A stretch of DNA of 8,799 nucleotides from Comamonadaceae bacterium (GTDB lineage Bacteria; Pseudomonadota; Gammaproteobacteria; Burkholderiales; Burkholderiaceae_C). Where the stretch lies: NCBI GenBank assembly GCA_947451445.1, contig CANFZJ010000103.1, forward strand, positions 1 to 8,799. Reading direction: 5' to 3'. Below, in pieces: positions 1 to 5,144 of this stretch. Each line of letters starts with the position of its first letter. Positions within the stretch are counted from its first letter, which is position 1. The notes under the pieces are model-generated. The model was not told the origin of the DNA. It saw only the letters and a program-made list of their open reading frames with translations, and did no database searches. A program made the position numbers and the translations under genes.

Positions 1-907
1 GCAGCGGAAACTTCACCGTCTCCTCAATCCCCTCCATCTTGCGCACCGACACAGCGCCTAGCGCGCGGATGCGGTCGATCACCTGCTGCACCAGCAGCTC
101 GGGGGCGGAGGCACCGGCGGTCAGGCCGGCGCGGCTTTTGCCTTCAAACCAGACGGGCTGCAGCTCGTCTGCGCTATCGACCATGTAGGCGGGCGTGCCC
201 AGCTTTTCGGCCAGCTCGCGCAGGCGGTTGCTGTTGGAACTGGTGGGGCTGCCGACCACGATCACGATGTCCACCTGCGGGCTCATGATCTTGATGGCGT
301 CTTGGCGGTTTTGCGTGGCGTAGCAGATGTCCTGCATCTTGGGGGCGCGGATCAGCGGGAAACGGGCTTTCACGGCGCTCAGAATCTCGGCGGCGTCGTC
401 CACGCTCAGGGTGGTTTGCGTCACCACGGCCAGCTTGTCGGTTTGCAGCGGCTGTGCGTGGGCCACGTCGGCCACGTCTTCCACCAGGTGGATGCCGCTG
501 TCGAGCTGGCCCATAGTGCCCTCCACCTCGGGGTGGCCCTTGTGGCCGATCATGATGAATTCATAGCCCTCTTTGGCCAGCTTGGCCACTTCGACGTGTA
601 CCTTGGTGACCAGCGGGCATGTGGCGTCAAAGATCTGGAAGCCACGCGCCCGCGCCTCCTGCTGCACCGCCTGGCTCACGCCGTGGGCCGAAAACACCAG
701 CGTCGCGCCGGGTGGCACGTCGTCCAGCTCTTCGATGAAGATGGCGCCGCGCGACTTCAGGTCGTTGACCACATAGGTGTTGTGCACGATTTCGTGGCGC
801 ACGTAGATGGGGCTGCCAAACTTGGCCAGCGCCTTTTCGACGATTTCAATCGCCCGGTCCACGCCCGCACAAAAGCCGCGTGGCTCGGCCAGGATGATCT
901 CGTTCAC
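1..907 (-). CDS. ispH: 4-hydroxy-3-methylbut-2-enyl diphosphate reductase (IspH/LytB), C-terminus cut by window edge
   Basis: IspH is the cytoplasmic [4Fe-4S] enzyme that reduces HMBPP to IPP and DMAPP in the last step of the MEP isoprenoid pathway. The reverse strand reads without a stop from 907 to the window edge (302 codons; the family is usually about 310-325, so only a short tail is missing). The three cluster cysteines are visible: C13 in PRGFCAGVDRA, C97 in DATCPLVTKV and C195 in KMQDICYATQNR. The family's histidine-containing segments RHEIVHN and GHKGHPE and the substrate-binding stretch SPTSSNSNRL are also present. The only usable in-frame start is a GTG at 907-905, because an in-frame stop lies shortly upstream (about 931) with no ATG between. 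This GTG overlaps the fkpB stop as GTGA, and no Shine-Dalgarno sequence is evident, so translation is probably coupled to fkpB. The fkpB-ispH order is also found in E. coli. The identification is essentially certain. Confidence 0.97.
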   Translation of the reverse strand, partial: MNEIILAEPRGFCAGVDRAIEIVEKALAKFGSPIYVRHEIVHNTYVVNDLKSRGAIFIEELDDVPPGATLVFSAHGVSQAVQQEARARGFQIFDATCPLVTKVHVEVAKLAKEGYEFIMIGHKGHPEVEGTMGQLDSGIHLVEDVADVAHAQPLQTDKLAVVTQTTLSVDDAAEILSAVKARFPLIRAPKMQDICYATQNRQDAIKIMSPQVDIVIVVGSPTSSNSNRLRELAEKLGTPAYMVDSADELQPVWFEGKSRAGLTAGASAPELLVQQVIDRIRALGAVSVRKMEGIEETVKFPL

Positions 908-1371
908 AGCACGCCGATCAACTGCACTTCAAACGTCACCGGCTGGCCCGCCAGCGGGTGGTTGAAGTCGAACAGCACCGCGTCGGCACTCTCAAGGTTG
1001 CCCACCTGCTGCACCGCCCCGGCGTAGCTACCCAGGCCGTCCGGCGTGGGGAACTGCACCACATCGCCCACGTGGTATTGCTCCAGCGGGTCGCCCAGCT
1101 GGTTGAGCAGCTTGCGCGCTACCCACTGCTGCATGTCGGCCTTGCGCTCGCCAAAGGCCTCGCCTGCGGGGATGTCGAACGCGGTGCGCGTGCCCTCGGG
1201 TAGGCCCAGCAGGCGCTGCTCCATGGCGGGCGACAGCTCGCCGGTGCCCAGCGACAGCGTGGCGGGCTTGTCGTTGAAGGTGTTGATGATGTCGCCGGTA
1301 GGGCCGCCCAGGCGGTAATGCAGGGTTAAAAACGAGCCAGGCTGGACGATGGGAAGTGAGGTAGAGGGCAT
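904..1371 (-). CDS. fkpB: FKBP-type peptidyl-prolyl cis-trans isomerase, SlpA/FkpB type
   Basis: This is a 155-residue cytoplasmic FKBP-fold prolyl isomerase of the SlyD/SlpA branch (E. coli FkpB is about 149 residues). The split FKBP domain begins at about residue 12 (GSFLTLHYRL). The flap region is followed by the SLGTGELSPAMEQRLLGL helix (about 40-57) and the PAGEAFGER loop (about 68-76). An insert-in-flap chaperone domain lies at about 77-125 (VGDVVQFPTPDG). The hallmark NHPLAG is at 137-142, followed by the last strand, PVTFEVQLIGV. There is no His-rich metal-binding tail as in SlyD, which favours SlpA/FkpB. The ATG at 1371 is preceded by only a weak GAG-like ribosome site. It is the first gene of a leftward pair with ispH and diverges from radC across 41 bp. 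Confidence 0.93.
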   Translation of the reverse strand: MPSTSLPIVQPGSFLTLHYRLGGPTGDIINTFNDKPATLSLGTGELSPAMEQRLLGLPEGTRTAFDIPAGEAFGERKADMQQWVARKLLNQLGDPLEQYHVGDVVQFPTPDGLGSYAGAVQQVGNLESADAVLFDFNHPLAGQPVTFEVQLIGVL

Positions 1372-1412
1372 GGGGAGTCTCGGTAAACTGGCCTGTATTG
1401 TAAAAGTCCACC
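1372..1412. promoter_or_regulatory. Short divergent promoter region fkpB / radC
   Basis: Only 41 bp separate the two divergent start codons, so both promoters must lie here or reach into the genes. On the reverse strand TACAAT (1402-1397) matches the TATAAT -10 consensus at 5 of 6 positions and sits about 26 bp before the fkpB ATG. The hexamer 17 bp upstream of it is a poor -35. No convincing -10/-35 pair is visible for radC, which also lacks a clear Shine-Dalgarno sequence. The assignment is positional and weak. Confidence 0.35.
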
Positions 1413-2108
1413 ATGCCCTTAAAAGATTTACCCCCCGATGCCCGTCCGCGTGAAAAGCTTTTAGCCCGTGGCCCCGGCGCTTTAAGCGATGTGGAGCTGC
1501 TGGCCTTGCTGCTGCGCACCGGCATCCAGGGCAAGGGCGTGCTGCAAATGGCGCACGAGTTGCTGCAGATCGTCAGCCCCGACACCGATGGCTTTGGTGG
1601 CATTGCAGGCTTGCTGCACGCCACCGCCGACGACCTCAAACGCGTCAAAGGCCTGGGCCCGGCCAAGCGGGCCGAGATCATCGCCGTGCTGGAGCTGGCC
1701 CGCCGCGCCATGGCGCAAAAGCTGCAACAGCGCGCGGCCTTCAGCGACGCCAACGCTGTCAAGCACTACGTGCAGCTGCACCTGTCGGCCAAAACGCACG
1801 AGGTGTTTGCGGTGTTGTTTTTAAACGCCCAGCACGGGCTGCTGGCGATGGAAGAGATGTTTCGCGGCACGCTGACGCAAACCAGCGTCTACCCGCGTGA
1901 ACTGGTGCTGCGTGCCCTGCACCACCAGGCCGCCGCTGTGGTGCTGGCGCACAACCACCCCAGCGGCTCGGTGCAGCCGTCGCGCGCCGACGAGCACCTC
2001 ACCCAGACCCTGAAAGCCGCGCTGGCGCTGATCGATGTGCAGGTGCTGGACCACATCATCGTGGCCCCCGGCGAGGCCTTGTCGATGGCCGAAAAGGGGC
2101 TGGTATGA
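1413..2108 (+). CDS. radC: RadC family JAB/MPN-domain protein (UPF0758)
   Basis: The protein has 231 residues, the usual RadC length. The N-terminal UPF0758 region opens with the family's DLPPDARPREKLLARG and SDVELLALLLRTG segments. A helix-hairpin-helix-like stretch follows (DDLKRVKGLGPAKRAEI, about 73-89). The C-terminal JAB/MPN domain (about 110-231) carries the JAMM metal motif: a glutamate near 147-148, H180 and H182 in HNHPSG, and D193 in the PSRADE segment. The domain type suggests a zinc metalloprotease fold. The name comes from an old DNA-repair assignment later questioned, and the physiological substrate is not established. The ATG at 1413 begins the conserved sequence directly; upstream there is no strong ribosome site. 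Its stop overlaps the next gene's ATG as ATGA, so the two are probably co-translated. Confidence 0.95.
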   Translation: MPLKDLPPDARPREKLLARGPGALSDVELLALLLRTGIQGKGVLQMAHELLQIVSPDTDGFGGIAGLLHATADDLKRVKGLGPAKRAEIIAVLELARRAMAQKLQQRAAFSDANAVKHYVQLHLSAKTHEVFAVLFLNAQHGLLAMEEMFRGTLTQTSVYPRELVLRALHHQAAAVVLAHNHPSGSVQPSRADEHLTQTLKAALALIDVQVLDHIIVAPGEALSMAEKGLV

Positions 2109-2746
2109 AGATCACCTCCCTGCAAGACCTGAAAAAGATCCAGAAATCCATCGCCGACACGGCTGCGCTGCAAGCCGCCCAGCGCGCCGCCGAGCTGGAA
2201 ACCGCCCGCCGCCTGGCCGCGCAGAAGAACCTGTTCGTCAGTGCCGCTGGAGCCGTTCACCGCATACCAGACAAGCGCAAGGCGCTATTAAAAAAAGAGC
2301 AACCTGCACCCGTGGCGACGCAGCTGCAACGCGACGAACAGGCGGTGCTGGTGGAGGCGATCAGCGACGGCTTTGACGCCAGCAGCCTGCTGGAAACCGA
2401 CGACACCCTGAGCTACCGCCGCCCCGGCGTCGGCATCGACGTGCTGCAGCGGCTGCGCAAGGGTGAGTGGGCCATCCAGCGCCAGCTGGACCTGCACGGC
2501 CTGCGCAGCGACGCCGCCCGCGACGCGCTGAGCGGCTTCATCCGCGACGCCTACAAACAGGGCATCCGTTGCCTGCGGGTGGTACACGGCAAGGGCCTGA
2601 GCTCCCCCGGCAAAACCCCGGTGCTCAAGGGCAAGGTGCGCAACTGGCTGGTGCAAAAGAACGAGGTGCTGGCCTTTGTGCAGGCCCGGCCGCTGGACGG
2701 CGGCGCAGGGGCCTTGGTGGTGCTGCTACAGGCCGGTGGGTACTAA
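2105..2746 (+). CDS. Smr-domain protein (putative endonuclease/DNA-RNA-binding, MutS2 C-terminal type)
   Basis: This 213-residue protein has a C-terminal Smr domain. The charged, helix-rich N-terminal half (1-60, many Ala, Arg, Lys and Gln) may form a coiled coil. A linker carries LETDDTLSYRRPGVG (96-110). The Smr domain (about 125-210) shows its signature elements: LDLHG (128-132), HGKG followed by LSSPGKTPVLKG (161-176), and the closing GGAGALVVLL strand (199-208). Smr domains of this stand-alone type are linked to nicking or RNase activity and nucleic-acid binding. The DLHG and HGKG residues needed for that are intact, but no substrate can be read from sequence. It overlaps radC by ATGA, and the stop is followed directly by an AT-rich terminator/repeat region. 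Confidence 0.9.
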   Translation: MKITSLQDLKKIQKSIADTAALQAAQRAAELETARRLAAQKNLFVSAAGAVHRIPDKRKALLKKEQPAPVATQLQRDEQAVLVEAISDGFDASSLLETDDTLSYRRPGVGIDVLQRLRKGEWAIQRQLDLHGLRSDAARDALSGFIRDAYKQGIRCLRVVHGKGLSSPGKTPVLKGKVRNWLVQKNEVLAFVQARPLDGGAGALVVLLQAGGY

Positions 2747-2756
2747 ATTTATAAAA

Positions 2757-2812
2757 AATCGGCCTCCCGCGCACATTCCACCTGCGCCACTAGCTATATA
2801 AACAATAGCAAT
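2757..2812 (-). repeat. Two-hairpin intergenic repeat of Comamonadaceae type, likely leftward terminator
   Basis: Read on the reverse strand, this element has a first hairpin with arms GCTAT/ATAGC (2809-2805 and 2797-2793, 7-nt loop). A second hairpin follows with arms GCGCA/TGCGC (2787-2783 and 2773-2769, 9-nt loop). Then comes GGCC (2764-2761) and a run of six T (2758-2753). From memory, Rhodoferax, Polaromonas and Acidovorax genomes carry many intergenic copies with this plan (ATAGC, GCGC stem, GAGGCC, T-run). Only one copy is present here, so the repeat status is recall, not seen. Its position just past the stop of the leftward dioxygenase gene, with the T-run on that side, suits an intrinsic terminator for that unit. 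It may also serve the radC-smr unit arriving from the other side. Confidence 0.55.
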
Positions 2813-3664
2813 TTAAGCTGAAATACCCACCGTCAAACTGGCGGCATAACCGGCGCTGACGCTACCCGCCACGGTGGCCATCTCGGTGGATGTGCCGTCG
2901 CTGAACACGCCGTCGGTGGCAAAGCTGATGGCGGCCAGGTTGGCTACGCTGGCGGCATAGCCGGTACTGGCGTACACGGTTTGGCAGGTCGCCACCGGAA
3001 AGGCCATTTGCGAGGTGCGCACCTGGTCGCCCACGGTGGTGTTGCTGACAGCCGCTGCCAGGCTGGCATACACCTCAAAGTGCACGTGCGGCATGCGTCC
3101 CGAATAGCAGCCGGGGAAGATGGTGGTGAAGCTGACTTGGCCGTTGCTGTCGGTCACCTGCACGCCGCGCAGGTAGTTCTCGCCCGTCACGCCGCTGCTG
3201 TACATCGAATACAGGCCGTCGCGGGTGCAGTGCCACAGGTAGATGGCGTACCCGGCCAGCGACGCGCAGCTGCTGCTGGCGTTGACCAGCGTGAGCGTGA
3301 TGGTCAAGGGCACGCCCGGGGCCACCGTGCTGGAGCCGACGATGCTGGCGGTGATGTTGCTGCGCACAATGCCCGACAGCAATAGCGCATTGGCCACCGC
3401 ACCGTTGGCGGTGTTGGTGCCGTCGCCCGGGTACGGACCCGAGGTTTCGTTGTTGATGACGCTGCAGCTGCCGGTGGTGGTCGTACCCGTAGTTGTGGTG
3501 GTGCTGGTACTGGCCGTATCACTGCTGCCTCCGCCGCAACCCAGCAGGCCCAGCGGAGCCACGCTGCCCAGGGTGAGCCAGCGCAGGGCCTGGCGGCGGT
3601 CTGGCGCGGTGTGCACCAGCGTTTGCAGGTCGTGGACGAGGCCGTGGGGGTGTTCATCGTGCAT
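2813..3664 (-). CDS. Intradiol ring-cleavage dioxygenase-like lipoprotein, probable Tat export
   Basis: The protein has 283 residues. Intradiol dioxygenases use Fe(III) to open catechol-type rings between the two hydroxyls. The fold and ligand motifs are clear: YLWHCTRDGLYSMY (142-155), ENYLRGVQVTD (162-172), and FTTIFPGCYSGRMPHVHFEVY (within 179-199). By alignment with protocatechuate 3,4-dioxygenase beta, the iron ligands are Y152, Y187, H193 and H195, all present. The N-terminus has a twin-arginine (R23-R24) before a hydrophobic stretch that ends in a lipobox, LLGC, with lipid-accepting C43. Gly at +2 predicts the outer membrane. A Ser/Thr-rich linker (47-66) follows. The mature enzyme is thus predicted to be a membrane-anchored extracytoplasmic protein, unlike the cytoplasmic catabolic enzymes. 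No other ring-degradation gene is nearby, so the substrate is unknown. It lies 21 bp downstream of a shorter paralogue and probably shares its mRNA. Confidence 0.86.
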   Translation of the reverse strand: MHDEHPHGLVHDLQTLVHTAPDRRQALRWLTLGSVAPLGLLGCGGGSSDTASTSTTTTTGTTTTGSCSVINNETSGPYPGDGTNTANGAVANALLLSGIVRSNITASIVGSSTVAPGVPLTITLTLVNASSSCASLAGYAIYLWHCTRDGLYSMYSSGVTGENYLRGVQVTDSNGQVSFTTIFPGCYSGRMPHVHFEVYASLAAAVSNTTVGDQVRTSQMAFPVATCQTVYASTGYAASVANLAAISFATDGVFSDGTSTEMATVAGSVSAGYAASLTVGISA

Positions 3665-3685
3665 GGGGGTCTTTCTGTGGGGGAA

Positions 3686-4228
3686 TCAAAGAGATTGGAA
3701 GGTCACGGCAATCACCACATCGGCCGTATAGCCGGTGTCGGCGTTGCCGCTGATGGCCAGAGGCTCGCTGCGGTCATGCGCGTAGGGCAAGCCCAGCCGA
3801 ATGGCGGCGCGGGAGGCGGTGCGGGGCAACAGCCCGGCACCGGGCAGCAGCATCTGCACATAAATATGGCTTTTGCGCTGCAGCTGGGCGGGCGACAGCA
3901 CGGTCTGGAACTGCACCCCACCCGCCTGGCTGGTGAACTGCACCCCACAAAAGCGGGTGGGCACCACCGTGCTGTCGGCGGCGTCGCACAGGCAAACCGC
4001 CACCTCGGCACCGCCAATGGCCGCGTACTGTTTGTCACAGTGCACCAACTGCAGCTGCAATGTCAGCGCCAGATCGCTGGGCTGGCGGGCCTGCGGGTGG
4101 CCCGGCCCGGCATGGAGTGTGGGCACAGCCGCCAGGGGGTCGGGGTCGCAGACATCGACGGCCTGGACCAGGTACACATTGCGCCGGGACGCGGACACTG
4201 GGGGCGTCGCAAATAAGGTGGAAAGCAT
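3686..4228 (-). CDS. Ligand-poor intradiol dioxygenase-like paralogue of the downstream gene
   Basis: The product is a 180-residue protein with no obvious signal peptide. I recognise it by comparison with its neighbour. Its residues 95-126 (GVQFTSQAGGVQFQTV through RKSHIYVQM) align without gaps to 167-198 of the downstream lipoprotein, sharing GVQ, T, G, V, F, T, R and H. The ends also match (SEPLAISGNADTGYTAD against STEMATVAGSVSAGYAAS). In that alignment the second tyrosine ligand is Gln115, the first histidine survives as H121, and the second is Tyr123. The segment that should carry the first tyrosine ligand (CDAADSTVV) has none. The protein is therefore unlikely to bind iron as the family does and may be structural, ligand-binding or a subunit of its neighbour. 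The ATG at 4228 is supported by GGAG five bases upstream on the reverse strand. No frameshift or stop suggests a decayed gene. Confidence 0.72.
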   Translation of the reverse strand: MLSTLFATPPVSASRRNVYLVQAVDVCDPDPLAAVPTLHAGPGHPQARQPSDLALTLQLQLVHCDKQYAAIGGAEVAVCLCDAADSTVVPTRFCGVQFTSQAGGVQFQTVLSPAQLQRKSHIYVQMLLPGAGLLPRTASRAAIRLGLPYAHDRSEPLAISGNADTGYTADVVIAVTFQSL

Positions 4229-4272
4229 GGAATCTCCGGAGGAATATGCAGAGTGGGCGCATTTGCCTCATT

Positions 4273-4291
4273 TATGGGAATATATCCCATA
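4273..4291. promoter_or_regulatory. Palindrome 1: TATGGGA-N5-TCCCATA, candidate operator
   Basis: Both 7-bp arms are perfect around a 5-bp AT centre (midpoint 4282), the shape expected of a dimeric repressor or activator site. It overlaps the predicted transcription start zone of the leftward unit and lies upstream of the rightward -10. It shares the core GGGA-N5-TCCC with palindrome 2. The binding protein is unknown; the DUF6502 product next door is one candidate. Confidence 0.6.
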
Positions 4292-4303
4292 TTTTAATAT
4301 TGT

Positions 4304-4316
4304 GGGAAAAATTCCC
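4304..4316. promoter_or_regulatory. Palindrome 2: GGGA-N5-TCCC, candidate operator
   Basis: The arms GGGAA/TTCCC surround AAA (midpoint 4310), giving the same GGGA-N5-TCCC core as palindrome 1 at a centre-to-centre distance of 28 bp. It sits inside the spacer of the predicted leftward promoter and immediately upstream of the rightward -10, so binding here could affect both directions. Confidence 0.58.
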
Positions 4317-4331
4317 GTATACAATTTCAAG

Positions 4332-5144
4332 ATGTCCGACTCCCCCACGCCACCCGGTCAGCCTGTGCTGGAACAGGTACTGACCATGCTGCAGCCGCTT
4401 GTGGTGTGGTTGCTGCGCTCGGGCGTGGGCTATACCGACCTGGCAGCGGCGCTGAAACCGGTGTTTCTGGAAGCCGCCCGAACCGAGCTGACACGCATCG
4501 GCGGCAAGCAGACCGACTCGGCCGTCAGCCTGTTGTCGGGCCTGCACCGCAAAGATGTGCGCGCTGCCGGGCAGACCGCACGCGCCGCAGACGTGCGGGC
4601 CCAGCTGGGCAAGCCCACAGCGGCCAGCCAGGTGATGACACGCTGGCTGGCGTCCGACCTGCCGGACAGCTTGCCGTTTGCAGGAGCCGACCCTTCTTTT
4701 GAAACCCTGGCCCGCGCCGTATCCAAAGACGTGCATCCGCGCTCGGTGCTGCTGGAGCTGGTGCGCCTGGGCGTGGTGGAAGAGGTGGATAGCCAGGTGC
4801 GCCTGTGCCGACAGGCCTTTGTGCCCAACGCCTCGCTGGACGACGCACGCCGCCTGCTGGCCGGCAGCGTGGCCGACCACATCGAGGCCGGGGTGCACAA
4901 CCTGAGCGCCACCGACGGCAAAACCTATCTGGAACAAAGCGTGTTTGCCGACGGCCTGAGCGCCGCGTCGGCCCGCCAGCTGGAACAACTGGCCAACAGC
5001 CTGTGGCGTGACGTGCTGGCCACCATGGTCAAGGCCGCCGTGCCGCTGTGCGAACAAGACGAACCCGCCGGTGGCGACCAGCGCGTCCGCCTGGGCATGT
5101 TCTGCCTGACCGCCCCGATGGAATCCGAGAAAAAAGATATATGA
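4332..5144 (+). CDS. DUF6502 family protein, possible DNA-binding regulator
   Basis: The protein has 270 residues and no signal peptide or membrane segment. It resembles the DUF6502 family from its opening: a helix with LEQVLTMLQPLVVWLLRSGVG (within 13-33), then YTDLAAALKPVFLEAARTEL (34-53), and a helix-turn-helix-like segment TDSAVSLLSGLHRKDVRA (61-78). A second helical block, FETLARAVSKDVHPRSVLLELVRLGVVE (123-150), followed by a short strand pair, looks like a winged-helix element. The biochemical function is not known to me; the regulator role is inferred from these segments. I chose the ATG at 4332 because the family-like sequence starts there. An in-frame ATG at 4227 with an AAGGTGG site five bases upstream would add 35 residues, but they are encoded by the AT-rich palindrome region. 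The stop overlaps the next ATG as ATGA. Confidence 0.75.
   Translation: MSDSPTPPGQPVLEQVLTMLQPLVVWLLRSGVGYTDLAAALKPVFLEAARTELTRIGGKQTDSAVSLLSGLHRKDVRAAGQTARAADVRAQLGKPTAASQVMTRWLASDLPDSLPFAGADPSFETLARAVSKDVHPRSVLLELVRLGVVEEVDSQVRLCRQAFVPNASLDDARRLLAGSVADHIEAGVHNLSATDGKTYLEQSVFADGLSAASARQLEQLANSLWRDVLATMVKAAVPLCEQDEPAGGDQRVRLGMFCLTAPMESEKKDI

Larger units (their letters stand above)
4229..4331. promoter_or_regulatory. AT-rich divergent control region between the intradiol pair and the DUF6502-DUF5666 unit
   Basis: These 103 bp are strikingly AT-rich against the surrounding GC-rich genes, as expected of a promoter region. For the leftward genes, TTGTAT and AATATT (4301-4296) lie on the reverse strand 17 bp apart, with 3/6 and 4/6 consensus matches. 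For the rightward genes, TACAAT (4320-4325) matches the -10 at 5/6 but has no good -35, so an activator may be needed. That -10 ends only six bases before the ATG at 4332, so a transcript from it would be leaderless or nearly so. The palindromic CTCCGGAG (4234-4241) supplies the leftward gene's GGAG ribosome site. Confidence 0.55.

Noticed and set aside
302..1027. Long forward open frame opposite ispH and fkpB (241 codons)
   Set aside because: It is antisense to two clearly recognised genes and its composition (His, Gly, Ala, Val, Leu) is the usual by-product of high-GC coding DNA.
2267..2300. Segment within the smr gene resembling the 2757-2812 repeat (GCGC stem followed by an A-run)
   Set aside because: The matching is loose, lacks the paired hairpins, and the encoded residues (PDKRKALLKKE) fit the expected linker of this protein family.
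3873..4226. Extension of the DUF6502 frame upstream to 3873
   Set aside because: The stretch is antisense to the intradiol paralogue, whose homology to its neighbour is visible, and it encodes no recognisable sequence.
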